From: Antedon bifida
Lineage: Eukaryota; Echinodermata; Crinoidea; Comatulida; Antedonidae
Length of the DNA stretch: 64,000 nt
NCBI GenBank assembly: GCA_963402885.1
Contig: OY727099.1
Location: 15,643,001-15,707,000 of the forward strand
Direction of reading: 5' to 3'
The number at the start of each line of letters is the position of its first letter. Within the stretch, counting starts at the first letter, position 1. Positions 1-12,007 of this stretch are shown here, in pieces. A program made the translations under genes and the position numbers. Under the pieces are notes generated by a model that saw only the letters and a program-made list of their open reading frames with translations, had not been told where the DNA came from and did no database searches.

Positions 1-54
1 TTACAATTACAGCTTGTATATGTAAAATACTGATTTTATTCTAACAAAATTGCT

Positions 55-1085
55 ACCTCGTAAACTACTTGTAGTAGAATGCTAAATCATACATTAAATG
101 AAATGTTTATATTCATTGTAATGGAACATTAAATCTCAGGTACATGAATTTTAAATATAATATCTGGTTAATTGTACATAAATCAAATATTTGTAATAGA
201 AATCAAGACGAAAAAACATTCCCTTAAAATGGTCAAATACAAAATTTGGCAAAATTCTGCTATAAAAACCATGAAGACTTTTTCAGTAGTTAGGTAGTTT
301 AACCTAATGTAATAACATGTCTTGTGACTCCCTAGAAGGTAAAAAAAGATTGTGGATATACGGTGGATAATTTTTGTTATAGCATGAAAATAAAATTCTG
401 AAGTTGAATAAAAATACTAGAAATGTAAAATTCAAGTTATATTACCTATATTTAGTCATCTGATAACATTTCTTACCACACAGTTTATTTTTCATAGTTT
501 TTTTTAAATGCCTATCTATTTACAAAATTTGTGTACAAAAGAATAGAGATTTTACTGTGTAATTTCAACTATCCCTCACTGATAAGAAAGTGCTTATTTT
601 CAACAAGCTGGTGTAACACAAATAAAATCCCAAAAATTATGAAACATAGGGGAAAGATCATTAAGTATTGGAATAATATGATCAATAGAAATTTTCTGCC
701 CGCACCCGGCCTTTAAGTTATCATAAGTTTAGAAATACTGATTTAATTAAATGAAAGCCAATGGTAATGTTTATATTCATTGTAATGGAGGTCTATGACA
801 AAAACCTCCATTACAATAAATATAAACATTACCATTGGCTTTCATTTAATGTATGATTTAGCATTCTACAACAAGTAGTTTACGAGATAGCATTTTTTGC
901 GATTTTTAACAAAAAATCAGTATTTTCATTCATATCTTTAGAAAATACTTATTTTCATTCATTTTTTATTTACAATAAATGCCATCTCGTGAACTACTTG
1001 TCATAGAACGCTAAATCATACATTAAATGAAAGCCAGTGACAATCTTTATATTTATTGTAATGGAGGTTTTTGTGTCAAACCATA
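55..1085. repeat. Palindromic MITE-like repeat cluster
   Basis: Several inverted and direct copies of one AT-rich unit lie here. Recurrent phrases are CTTTCATTTAATGTATGATT, TAGCATTCTAC and AAACTACTTGT, which appear on both strands. The tightest part is the hairpin annotated separately at 749-847. A further copy is at 27.78-27.99 kb, so this is a dispersed family. I see no coding potential and no clear terminal duplication. Confidence 0.7.
749..847. repeat. Near-perfect hairpin, about 44-bp arms
   Basis: The left arm starts AAATGAAAGCCAATGGTAAT and runs to AATGGAGGT. After a loop of about 11 bases (around CTATGACAAAA) the complementary arm returns to ATTACCATTGGCTTTCATTT. Only one or two mismatches separate the arms, so the palindrome is young or maintained. 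Confidence 0.85.
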
Positions 1086-1489
1086 CCATAAGTCATCCTA
1101 TAAAGACAAATTAATTAAACATTAATACTGTGGTAGTAGATTACTCTAGTCTCATGTTTATTTCTTTCAATCATACATGTTTTGGAAAATATTTTCCATC
1201 TTCAGTGTGTAGTTTTCTAGTTAGATGCATTGATGTGATGTGATGCATTATTTTTATTATTATTACAGCTGACAACGGTCGTAACTTCGCTATAATCGTA
1301 TTCAAAAACTTCAAAACTAAATTATACAAAGTGATTTAGTGACAACTTTCCCAATTGATATGTTTAAAGTGTCTTTTGAATTTAATTAGTAAGTTGTCCA
1401 GTATTTATTGAGTGAACTTGCACTGGTATTTAAATTCCTAATTATCCTTACAGCTGACAGCAGACAAAACATTGGTATAGGCCCAGGCG

Positions 1490-1765
1490 TATTCAAAACT
1501 TTCAAACTAAATACAAGCATGCTGCGACAATTGTTTTCCTTTCTCAATATCGATGTGCAAAGCTTTTTTTAATTCAATTTGTAGGGTAAGAGTGTATTTG
1601 CAAAGTTTAGAATTGTGAAAAAACTTTTTAAAAGATTTTATCCTGCGGTTTTCAAATGTTGAAAATGTGAGAGGACTTGTGACAGACTAAATATTAATGC
1701 ACTATACTAGTTGATAAATATCCGGCACAAAAATATTTGTAAGAGACGCGCTTTTGTACTGACAA
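1490..1765 (-). mobile_element. Penelope-like element fragment (inverted partner)
   Basis: Read on the minus strand this stretch matches the plus-strand fragment at 1870-2120: both contain CACAAGTCCTCTCACATTTT and TTTTCACAATTCTAAACTTT. It continues past the homologous part into a tail with AGCTTTGCACATCGATATTG, which recurs at 50.44-50.54 kb. No intact frame remains. Together with 1870-2120 it forms a head-to-head inverted pair. Confidence 0.5.
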
Positions 1766-1869
1766 GATACTAATTAAATTACTTAAATCAAACATCAATT
1801 GTGAAAATTGTTTCATTTAATATCGCTTTTAATATTCTTTTGAATTAAGTAAGTTAATTAGTATGTTGT

Positions 1870-2120
1870 CCAGTACTAAAGACCTTGTCCCGCATCTTTT
1901 ACAAATATTTTGTGCAAAATGTAATTCTGTGTATATTGGCGAAACTTGTCGACATTTATCGAGTACATGAATATCTAGTCCATCACAAGTCCTCTCACAT
2001 TTTCAACATTAAAAAACTGCAGGATACTCTCATAAAAAATCTTGTCACCATTTTTTTCACAATTCTAAACTTTACATATTACATATTACCTCAGCCCTAC
2101 AAATTAAATTAAAAATAAAA
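1870..2120 (+). pseudogene. GIY-YIG endonuclease remnant of a Penelope-like element
   Basis: Around 1912-2010 the frames together spell a GIY-YIG-type motif: a cysteine pair (CAKC), then NSVYIGETCRHLS, and after a frame change HEYLVHHKSSHIF. This is the signature of the C-terminal endonuclease of Penelope-like retroelements. The frame breaks near 1965 and there are stops, so it is a dead fragment. The upstream reverse transcriptase is not present. Family assignment rests on recognised motifs; a GIY-YIG domain from another retroelement is possible but less likely. Confidence 0.6.
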
Positions 2121-2559
2121 TAATAATGAAAATTAAATATAACTAGGTCGTGTCCACAGATGGTTCTCGAATACACAGTAATTTCAGCGTCAAAAAACTG
2201 GCGATTTCAAATGTACTTACCACAGGACTATAAATACATTTTCGTTTTCAGAAACGAATAAATAGACACGATGATTAATGTAGTCAACTAAAATTAGCAC
2301 ACTGGGAATTAGGCCTACTTCCAAAGGAGAAACTTGTCTTAAAATGAGTCCAAAAAACTAAAACTGTCCCTGTTATAGTCGATTGAAATAGTAAAGTACA
2401 TGTAACGATATATTTTTTATAGTTACTAATTAATACAATAAACAGTAACCACATTCACAGTAAGAAAATTTTGATTCAAATGACGACCAAAAATGGTTAT
2501 TACATACAGTATTTACAATATTGTCAAAGTATTGCAATGCTATATCTCAGTTTTAAGTT

Positions 2560-2680
2560 TATTCTCAAAGGGCCCATAAATTTACCTACAAACTGGGAGT
2601 CTGAGAGATTGGAATGTTCCATTCATCACAAATCAATACATTTGTATAAACGTATATTAAATCTATCAAAATAGTATTTT
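2560..2680. repeat. Dispersed repeat, first part
   Basis: GAGAGATTGGAATGTTCCATTCA in this stretch recurs in nearly the same form at 16.32 kb, where it is followed at short distance by the sequence seen here at 3.4 kb. The LINE end at 2.74-3.13 kb therefore appears to have split this copy. Confidence 0.5.
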
Positions 2681-2739
2681 TTTAAGAAAATCGGCCTGTC
2701 TTCAACATTATGATACTGTACTCGAACTGTTAATAATAA

Positions 2740-3133
2740 TAATAACTGGTACTTATAGCGCATTATGCTGAAAGCCTCAATGCGCTTTACAAAGACAGAA
2801 AATTTAGAAAAATTACAAATTAAAAAGGTGGGTTTTGAGGAGAGATTTGAAGACACTGGTGGAAGTAGCCTGACGGATTTCAATAGGCAACGCATTCCAT
2901 AGAGAAACGGATGCCGAAGAAAATGAACGATTTCCATAAAACTTAGTGGAAGGATGAAATATATGGGCAAGAAGAGACTCAGATCTAGATCTCACAGACC
3001 GCTTAGAAACATAAGGTTGAATAAGTTCAGAAATGAACTTAGATGAAGAATTATGAAGAGCTTTGAAAACAAAAAGCAGGATCTTGAAGGTAATTCTTTG
3101 TGTTACCGGAAGCCAATGAAGCTGTCTCAGCAC
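2740..3133 (-). pseudogene. CR1/L2-like LINE 3' end: reverse transcriptase C-terminus and tail
   Basis: The minus strand encodes about 106 residues starting LRQLHWLPV and containing RITFKILLFVFKALH, SELIQPY, SFSSASVSLWNALP and SVFKSLLKTHLF. This is the conserved C-terminal segment of reverse transcriptases from CR1/L2-type non-LTR elements. It is followed by a 3' UTR with AAAGCGCATTGAGGC and GCGCTATAAGTACCAG and an (ATT)n tail at about 2727-2745, typical of 5'-truncated copies. No catalytic domain is present, so this copy is inactive. Confidence 0.8.
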
Positions 3134-3289
3134 AGGTGTTCAAACGGTTTTCAGCTATTAAAAACAATTATCGTAGGAGGAGATAGGAAAATGCGAAGCA
3201 TCCTCGTATTATTGTGTGCAGGTATTTTTTAAGAGGGCATCCATTAGACAGTGTATACTACGGTAGGAAAACATCCCTATTTGGGGCAA

Positions 3290-3490
3290 ACCGTTGAACC
3301 TAAATTCGTTTTAATTGTCAATAACTAATTATCTAACTCAATTTAATTAGTAAACAGGGTTACATCTGGTGGTTTAAATCAATACCAAGATTCTAACCAA
3401 CTTTATATACCATCGAGTAAACATTCTAGAAAAAACGCACGATTTACCGAATTTTGCCCTTACATAAATTTATATATAGAAATGCACACA
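3290..3490. repeat. Dispersed repeat, second part
   Basis: CCAACTTTATATACCATCGAG and CCTTACATAAATTTATATATAG here are repeated almost exactly at 16378-16461, next to an ASCC1 exon. No coding content is seen. Confidence 0.65.
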
Positions 3491-3609
3491 GAAAAAAGAA
3501 TTATATGCTATTATCATCTGAAGATCAAGAACATTGTTGTCAGTTTTTCTGTCTGTTTTGTGTCCAAGTATGTAGGCCTACAGTATACACTACTTCATAT
3601 GGGACTCGC

Positions 3610-4030
3610 CTTTTATTCCAATTTTTAACATGATGACGTCATCAAAATGAAAGACAAAGATAGCAATTTCGGATGAAAATTGTCTGAAAAACAACATATT
3701 AATGTGTAGAAGAAATGTTGATATGTAGAATATAGATGCACGCTCTTTTAAATGTCTTGAACTACAACGCAAAATATGAAAATACGAATTTATAATTCAA
3801 CCGGCCTTATGATGACGTCACAACATCCAATGCACAAAATTTGTACATGAATTCGTATTTAAAATCCAACAGCTTCCAGAAAACGTTTTAATTATGAGTT
3901 TCACTTTCATTCTAAGGAGCTATAACATATTTAAATCTACTGTAATGATGAAAATAAGTGACCCAAGTAAATCATGCTTTTGAACATGATGATGTCATCA
4001 AAATTTTAAAAATGGTAAATCATGCGAAAT
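3610..4030 (+). repeat. CRE-palindrome repeat family, copy 1
   Basis: The copy begins with AACATGATGACGTCATCAAAATGA and continues with AAGATAGCAATTTCGGA. Further along is GATGACGTCACAACATCC, then CATGAATTCGTAT and ATTCTAAGGAGCTATAAC. The same ordered phrases recur near 7.35, 43.1, 53.4 and 56.9 kb. The octamer TGACGTCA is a CREB/ATF-type site in form; whether it is functional is unknown. Confidence 0.75.
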
Positions 4031-4490
4031 ATAATTGATTGACCTAGACCTAGCCCCCGCACCCCCCTGATTTGGAGTCTGTCGGCACATCGCAGTCCGT
4101 CGGCAAAACAAGGGTGCCGGGAAAAAAAATAAGTTAGGCAAATAAGAATAAACTGCAGAAAAATTGTTGAAATGTACATACCCGTTTCTCAGAAAGTAAA
4201 TTTGACAGCCATCATAAAATTTAAATAGAATTACAGCTAAACACAACTTTCAAACCATTTTCCCACGGTATGTAAAATTGCGGTCATGCAACCCAAGTGT
4301 TTACATGTATTTCAAGAGCTTTCAGATTTTGGGGATTGCGACGTGATGTAACATCTCAATACTGATCTCACTCTGTTATTGCAACATCACTGTATACTAG
4401 TCGAGAGTCCCGGATACCAGTATTGCCAAGATAAAAAAACCAAGCAGAAAACCTATGCGAACAAAGTTACAATGTTGTGTTTGCAACGCC

Positions 4491-4719
4491 ATGTTTGACG
4501 ATGATTATCGTACTATACATATCATATAAATTACATCAAGAGAAAGAAATATTGAATTAGCAGATAGAACGCCCAAAAAGTTCAACCTCAACTGCGCCAT
4601 CGGCAGCAAGTGCGAATGCTTCGCCCCAAACCCCCGCCAACCGACCGAGCCAGCAATACTTCCAGGAGTCGAATTTGAAGAAACCGCTGTCATTACAACA
4701 GTAGATACAGCTACAGAAG
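4491..4719 (+). pseudogene. Possible 5' exon of the hAT transposase gene
   Basis: From an ATG at 4491 the frame reads through one TAA (near codon 13) and then stays open to 4719. It encodes a region with NLNCAIGSKCECFAPNP and an acidic Thr/Val-rich tail, with much higher GC than its surroundings. A donor-like GAAG|GTACAG ends it with one leftover base. The next exon, after TGTTGCAG at 5233, restores exactly the frame of the hAT N-terminus. I recognise no domain in it. Linking it to the hAT gene rests on splice phase and proximity, so confidence is moderate to low. Confidence 0.35.
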
Positions 4720-5232
4720 GTACAGCAAAATTAACCAACTGGTTTTGCGGCCAAATATTACTGTTATTAGAGTAGTTGTTATTATACTAATAAAATGAAG
4801 TGCTTGTCTGGGTAATTTGTGTTTAAATAAATTAAATTAGGTCTATATGAAATAGGCCTTTGAATTACTATTTACACGATAGAATTTATAATCATCCTAA
4901 GCAAAGTACATGTATATATAAGTATTTGTGAACGCTCCTTTGTACAATTCATTTCTTTTTTTAATAAGTTTTAAAAACCTAAATAAATTATATATCTTAA
5001 AACTACTATTTCAGAAACACCCTTAAACTTAAAGTTAGAACTTTATAATTCTTAGCATTGTGTATAGTCTACAATAAGTCTACATACTTTTAAGGTACAT
5101 ATTTGTCAAGTTGATATTTATTTGCTATTAAATTTGTACAATAAAGATAACCAAGTTGAAGTTTATCATTATTTAACATAATTATTAAAAAGACACCTCT
5201 TCCTTGTTATTAGTTTGTGTTTTATGTTGCAG

Positions 5233-6990
5233 AAGCCAGAAATTCGCAATATTATGGAATTGTTGAACATGAGATCGGCAGTGAGAGTACACAAGAAAGC
5301 ATGCAGCTTTCATCATCTTCTGAATCTGACACAATTGAAACTAAAGACATGTCTATTGATATGTCTAAGCTAGCTGAAGCTAGTCTTCACAGCCTGATGT
5401 ACCGGTAGCGGAAAGTGTACAAAGTTCAATTAATTGGACAGAAATGCAACCTAATGATCCTGCACATCGGACCAATTTAGTGTATTAAACAGAAACATCA
5501 AAGCTGCAAATGTGTCACATGGGTCCGCGTCAATATAAGCTACTTATCGAACGAAAAAACAACATAATAGAATGCGTTCCTTCCAGAATACATGGTACAC
5601 ACGTCAACTACCATTAGGAAAGGTCACCAGAGATTGGCTAGAATACTCTCCAGCAAAGGATGCTATGTTTTGTTTTGCATGCTCTGTGTTTGGAGGAACC
5701 AAATTGAGTAGTGCGGCAGTTAATTGGATGGTGTGTCCAACTGGAAGAAGGGATTAGAAAAAAGTGCAAAGCATGAACATTCAAAGCCTCATCTTGCAGC
5801 TGCCATTGCTTGGAAGATATTTGTAGCCAAAGGAAACATTTCTGAACAACTAGATGAACAAGCCAAGTTGCAGAAACAAAAGGAAATTGAGCAAAACCGT
5901 GCAATTCTCACTAGATTGCTAGATATTGCTTTTTTCCTGGCAAAGCAAAATCTGCCTTTCCGCGAACATGACGAAAGCGAAGAATCATTAAACAGAGGGA
6001 ACTTTCTTGAATTAGTTGAATTACTAGCGAAATACGACCCTGTACTGCAGAATCACGTCAAGGAAGCGAAAAGAAATGAGCGATACTTTTCTCCTATAAT
6101 ACAGAATTACTTCATTGCAGCACTGTACTGTACGGAAGCACATCATAGATCATATAATTAAGGCCGACTGTTACAGCATAATCATGGATGAAACTTCCGA
6201 CTGTGCCCGTGTTGAGTAAGTCTTGTTTGTTCTTATAGGTATGCCCTTGAAGTAAAAACATATGCGTCGTTTCTCAAGTTCCAAAATGTTGAATCTCTGA
6301 CTGCTGAAGCGTTATTCAAATGTCTATGTAAGACGTTAAAGACATGGGGACTTGTATCAAGAGGTCAGGGGTATGATGGAGCTAGTAACATGTCAGGCAG
6401 GTATAATGGCTTGAAAACTAAAGTCTTGAATGAAAATCCTAAAGCTTTGTATGTACATTGCAGTAATCACTGCCTTAATCTAGTCCTTGTGGGTGCCTTT
6501 AAATCCAATATCCTATGCAAGAACTTTTTCGGTAAAGTAGAACGAGTGTATGTATTTATCGAATCTAGTCTAAAACGAGATTCTATCTTTGTCAGATGTC
6601 AAAAAGAGCGAAACATAGAGCATCCATCATCCCTGAAGAGACTTTCAGAAACCAGGTGGGCTAGTCACTGCGACTCCCTAAGGACAATTGAAAAAACTCT
6701 ACCAGCATTGTTAGACGCTTTGGAGGAAATTTCAGGAGAGGAACATGACAGCAAAATTGTGTCGAATGCAATTGGTCTTTTGGAAAGTGTGTCAACGTTT
6801 GACTTCATTGTAGCTATTACAGTCTTCAAAGACATCCTTGAGACAATTCGTGTGGCTTCTGATGCATTGTAGTGGGAAAGCCACTTCGTGTTTTGTTAAA
6901 TCGTGTAAAATCGACTTATACTTCCGTATTGATGATTTTGAAGCGCCACCTACCGTTGAAAACTGAAACCACGATTTTGCATCGCCTAGC
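5233..6990 (+). pseudogene. hAT-family transposase (ZMYM1/TTF-zinc-finger type), decayed
   Basis: Fragments in shifting frames line up in family order. First is a Ser/Glu-rich N-terminus (5233-5408). Next is a TTF-type zinc finger with WLEYSPAKDAMFCFACSVFG (5572-5720) continued by KHEHSKPHLAA in another frame. A DUF4371-like helical part (5870-6120) precedes the RNase-H-fold motifs: IIMDETSD near 6180 (first catalytic Asp) and GQGYDGASNMSG near 6370. The block with VHCSNHCLNLVL runs to 6872. At least four frameshifts and several stops are needed to read it, and the C-terminal dimerisation segment is not recognisable. Such proteins cut and paste their element. This copy is dead. Terminal inverted repeats were not identified. 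Confidence 0.8.
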
Positions 6991-7099
6991 AAATAAGTGC
7001 TGCTTTAATAATAATATTTATTTGGAACAACACTTTTTTAACAGTGGCACACATACGTAGATGGTGTGTCCATACCAATTACAAAATTTAATACAAAAA

Positions 7100-10000
7100 C
7101 AATGGAAAACTAGAATTTAATTCGTCACTTTGACGAATTATAGGTGATCATTTTTATCATTTTACTGAAATTAATATTTTTTAAACATGCACGTACGTTA
7201 ACATACGATCGGAAAATGTTGATGTATGCCATCCTATTATATGCTTATAGTGCTGAGTTGTGCCTATATGCCATATACAATATGTACAGTATATACTGTA
7301 TATCTATATACAGTGTAGCATAGGTGAAATTACGAGACACACATGTTCTAATTCTTTGGCATGATGACGTTATCAAACTAAACTTTAAGATGACAATTTC
7401 GAAAGATAATTAATTGAGCAAAAAAATATAAGATTTGGAAAAAAATTTGGCACGTAGAAGCGCTGTGCGCGCTCTTTGAATTGTGTATAACTTTGACGAA
7501 AAATATGGAAAAACTACTTTTTCACTTCAACTGGCCATATGTTAACGTCACAACATCCGATAGGCTTAATTTTTATATGAATTAATATCTACATTTCATC
7601 AGCTGTCATAATAAATTATAATCATCAAGGTAACCTTTAATTCTGAAGAGCTGTACGATATTCAAATTTACTGCGAAGGTGAAATTACACGGCCTACGTT
7701 ATTCAAGTTTTTACGCGTGATGACGTCATTAAAATGAAGATAGTGTCAACTCATGATAAAGATAATTAATTAAGCAAGCACATACTGAAAGTTGTGCGAA
7801 ATTCGAGCACACATAACCAAGATGCGCTCTGTTGAATGTGATAATCTACACAAAAAGATAACAAATCCTAATTTTTAAATTCAAGTGGCCATTTGATGAC
7901 GTCAAAACATTTTGTACGTAAAATGTGTACATGAATTCATATCTACAACTCAATGGCTTCCAGAATAAGTTAAAAAAATCGGGGGTCATCTTGCATTCTG
8001 AAGAATTATTTTCATTTTAAAAAAGACCTATTTTTCACCATTTTCAGAACTTTTGTAAAATTAATGTGCGCATTTTGTCATTTTTAACATGCTCGTATAG
8101 CGTTATTTTAAGTCGGAACTGACTCAAATTTGGTGAATGTACTAAAGATGGTGAGTAGAATGAGATTTGTAAAAAAAATTCATATTTTTTACGCTTTTTA
8201 AGTATCGCGCGCGCAAAAACGCATTTTTGCGCAGTAATTTTTTGAAACACGCAAATGGCCTAATTCATGCTCTAAATTGATCAAAACTTAATTTTGAGCG
8301 TTTTAAATTTTTAACGCGCGATATCACGCGCATGAACCTACGTGCGCGTGCGTTTTTATTTGCTAATATTTTTACCCTTGATCTGAAGTTTACGTGTAGT
8401 GAATTTCATTAATGTAAGATAATGAATTATGGAGATATGATTGATAATGTGATTTCGCAAAATGGCGTATAAATGTAGTCACGGATGAGTGATCACGTTG
8501 GAAAGCTTATTAGGATTAAGTTATATTATTTGAAAGATATTCTGAAATTTTTGTAATCATTGACATTAAACTTTTTGAGATAATTGTTACACAAAATAGT
8601 GTACAGAAACAATAAAAAGAAAAAAAACTAGAACTTAAACTCGTCACTTGAGGACGAGTTTGGTTATCCGCCCGCAACAAAACGTATCTTGCGCATTCAA
8701 GTACTTTTCAGTTGTGACTTTCCCAAAAAGTAGCCTATTCAAAATTAAAACTGCCCTTTCAGTGTAATAACTAAACAAACCCTTTTATTTTATTGGTTTC
8801 CCGTGATGGGATTCGAACCCGGTACCTCTGATACCAAAGTCGGTTGCACTACACATCGAGCCATTTAAGCACCTGCTGAAGAAAATCCGAAGAAAGAGTC
8901 CTCGTTCATTCGGTATTTCGTAAACCCCCTCGATGCAAGTTGATTATTACATATCGAACTTAAATCATAATTTTTACTATGATGACATCTTCAAAAATTT
9001 TAAACAGTGACATATTATGAAAGTGCATACTTTCAAGTTTTATATATTAACATGTAAAGAAAAAAGATAAACGTTATGTTTATTGTTTTGATCTTTGAAT
9101 ATGTTTATGTTTGTTTAATGATAATTATTTCAAAAATTACATTTAATATGCAAGTAATGTAGCCATCAAACACGTTTTAACATTCAAGACTATAATAAAT
9201 CAGACCTATGATTCATACACTGCAAGAAAATAAAATAAAAAGTGGGGGTAACCTTGCATTCTGATGAACTGTATCACTTTTAAAAGTAGACATATTTTGC
9301 AACATTTTCACAACTTGTTGACGTTTTCGTGCGCAACCAGTCATGTTTAACGTGCTCGTAGAACGCCATTTCAAGTTAAATAGTGAATAAAATAACATAA
9401 AATTGTTAACACAAGTTTGAAAAACACAATTTATGTAAAAGAAAAGCTTATACGCGTTCCCTGCGCCGTGCGCGCGTAAAAATGTGCGCACCAGTGGCAA
9501 TTTTGTAAACGCTTAAAATGACCTGAAACGTGCTCTAATTTAATCAGACATTGATTTGAAGCATTTTAAAATTTCAAACGCCGTTTACGCACGCACTTTC
9601 TAATGTTACAAAATTCGGTAGGGATAAAAAAGTTAACAATTGATGTGAAGCAAACGTGGCTGAAAATTACGTTAAAAATATTTGTCTGTTTCAAAGTTAT
9701 GATCAATTTAAGATTTTCAGAAAATCGCGCGTAACTTACGATACGCCCCTCTGACAGGGTCCAAAAGCTTGGCTGAACAACTTCAGTAAAATGTCTAAAT
9801 GCTGAACAAGTTACAACATATTATGTTTACACGTTGAAGAGAAACAGCGTGCACAAAATAAGAAGAGTAAAATATTTCAAACGCAATTTACGCGAAAACT
9901 TTCTAATCTCCAAAAATTTGTTAAACATTCCAAAAGTTAGCCATTGATGTGAAGAAAACGAGGCTGAAAATTTCGTTAAAAAATATTTATCGGTTTCGAA

Positions 10001-10295
10001 GTTATGACCGATTTAAGATTTTCAGAAAATCGCGCGTAACTTACGCTACGCGGATCTGACATCGTCAAAAAGCTTGGCAGAACATCATCAGTTAAATGTC
10101 TATATGTTGACGAAGTTACAACATGTTATGTTAACACGTTAAAGAGAAAACGCGTGCACAAAATCCGAGAAAGAAAGAAGAATAATAAAAAAAAAAAGTA
10201 ACACTACAATAACAAAGGTTATCCGCTTGAGGCGGATAACCAATAATAAAGATTTTATACAATAACAATAGGTGATCATTTTATTCTAAATGATC
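7100..10295. repeat. Stem-loop-rich repeat cluster
   Basis: No gene is seen in these 3.2 kb. The stretch opens with the hairpin ATTCGTCACTTTGACGAAT (7120) plus AGGTGATCA, and a related hairpin ACTCGTCACTTGAGGACGAGT sits at 8640 followed by GGTTATCCGC. It ends with GGTTATCCGCTTGAGGCGGATAACC (10216-10240) and AGGTGATCATTTT...AAATGATCACCT (10270-10300). Between are repeated blocks, for example TCGCGCGTAACTTACG at about 9725 and 10030, and TGACGTCA-containing blocks at 7350-7960. It looks like a nested or tandem array of one non-autonomous family. Confidence 0.65.
8797..8882 (-). repeat. tRNA-like sequence (degenerate tRNA or SINE head)
   Basis: On the minus strand TGGCTCGATGTGTAGTGC resembles a tRNA A box and GGGTTCGAATCCC is an excellent B box, at tRNA spacing. 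The acceptor and anticodon stems do not pair properly, so I do not call a functional tRNA gene. A SINE head or tRNA pseudogene is more likely. Confidence 0.45.
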
Positions 10296-10299
10296 ACCT

Positions 10300-11887
10300 A
10301 ATAAAAACTGAAACTAAAACATTTTTCATATTTGAAAAAACGACTCGATGCTATTACAAAACTTATTTTTGTTGTCTATTTTCTGAATAGTCGGAGGTGC
10401 ATCCCACAGAATTAAAAAAAATATATCAATTGTTTTATCAAGAATAATATTAGTTTAATCGAGTATGAGATATTTCTATCCTGTTCAAAATTTATTGGTA
10501 TATTCTCAGACCTCAAAAGGTAGGTACATTTTCTAGCTGTGAGTGTAGTTTCGGCGACGCGAGACATGTGTGTTAGTATAGGCGATATGGAGACCTGTGT
10601 TGTATTGTGTTGATATGCTGATCCGATAGTCGTTAAGTTGTACTGTATACGAGTATCATTGGTCCTGGCCGGCCTAGCCTGGTGATCTGATCCCCCAAAA
10701 ATTCCTTTTTTTCTATCAGTATTGTTAATTTATTATTATTTTATTTTTCATTTATTATTTGATTTAGTAAGCTGAATAGATGCCTAGGCTACAGGTAGTA
10801 TTACTAGTAGGCCGAGATTATATAAATAATAAAAGTAATACTGTAATTTAATAATAAAATACAGCCCCCATTTTAGGCCATCATATAATATTATAATGAT
10901 ATAATACAACCAGACATTAAAATATATATATATTTTAAATAACATTTATTTGTGACTTCAAATAGAGAGTGAAGTAAAAAGATGACATCGGTACCTACTG
11001 ACATTACTTTTCACCCAAACTATACTTTAATAATTTAAAACAAAATGTTGAATTACAAATATATGTATATTATATTGCAGAGGATTCATATAGGCGAATT
11101 ACAATACAAATGTTTTATGTTGAATGCAAACCTACTACACAATACTCTGTAAATTATGTTATTGAATTTTTATTGTTAATGTTAGGCCTACCGGTATATT
11201 ATATTTTATAAATACTGTATTAATTATCAAATATTATACAGTACAGTAGTTTGTAAATATGTTTTTACTAAAAAAAATGAATAAATAATTTGTTATTCAA
11301 AATAATTACTTGTTTGTTTGTTTTTAAGCAAGTATATTACAGCAGTTCTTGTTAGCCGCTTATTTCAGGTCATATTATTAATATTAGCTAGGACCGACAT
11401 GCCCGATCACGATGTCACTAAGTGACTTTCACAATATTAGGCTGGGAGATGAGTCTAAAATATGGGAGTCTCCTGGCCAAAAACAGGCGATTCGTATACT
11501 TTCATTAAATAACTCTTGAAAAACAAATTTAATAAACGACCCCTTCTGTTGAAGCTTATTGAATGCAGTATTACAAATATATAAGAATCTAAAAAAAATG
11601 TTTTCAACAATACTCTGATTTTGAGATGGACTGCCTCATACTGAAAAATTGGGGTAAAAATAATTTTTCGAAAATCGAAAGTTAATATTTTTAATAAAAT
11701 GGTCAATTTATCAATTCAACTCGACAATGTGTAGATTAATAAATTGACAGAAGGATTATTGTCATGTGGAGGAAAAATTATTTTTGTGATTTTATGTAAA
11801 TATGTTTGGACTGATACTGGAAAGTATCAACATTAAATTGTTACAAAATGCATCTACACCAAAAAAAAAAAAATAAAAATAGCATAC
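10300..11887. other. No gene recognised; expected ASCC1 3' intron
   Basis: This AT-rich stretch lies downstream of the last ASCC1 exon I can find. I searched the minus strand for the remaining LigT-like part of ASCC1, including a second H-x-T/V motif, and did not find it. It holds no clear repeat or open frame of note. Confidence 0.4.
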
Positions 11888-12007
11888 TTGTTGGAATTAT
11901 CAGTTGGCTGTACCTTACAGTAAAGAACATCAACTTCTGCAGGATCATCATTCATATACTCTAAGCCAGACAGTGATACCTTTAGTGGTTCACCATGCAA
12001 TATAGCA
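11888..12007 (-). CDS. ASCC1: ASCC1 exon with EYMNDDP motif
   Basis: Acceptor TTTTGGTTGCAG starts a 120-bp exon encoding LKVSLSGLEYMNDDPAEVDV and on to TDNSN. I prefer the distal donor GTATGCTA because the extra residues match the family. A nearer donor, GTACAG, after VLYCK is an alternative. Confidence 0.82.

Noticed and set aside
8797..8882. Functional tRNA gene on the minus strand
   Set aside because: Good B box, but acceptor and anticodon stems do not pair. A SINE head or pseudogene fits better.
11455..11706. Minus-strand open frame as the ASCC1 C-terminal exon
   Set aside because: The translated sequence lacks the second H-x-T/V motif and any other ASCC1 similarity.
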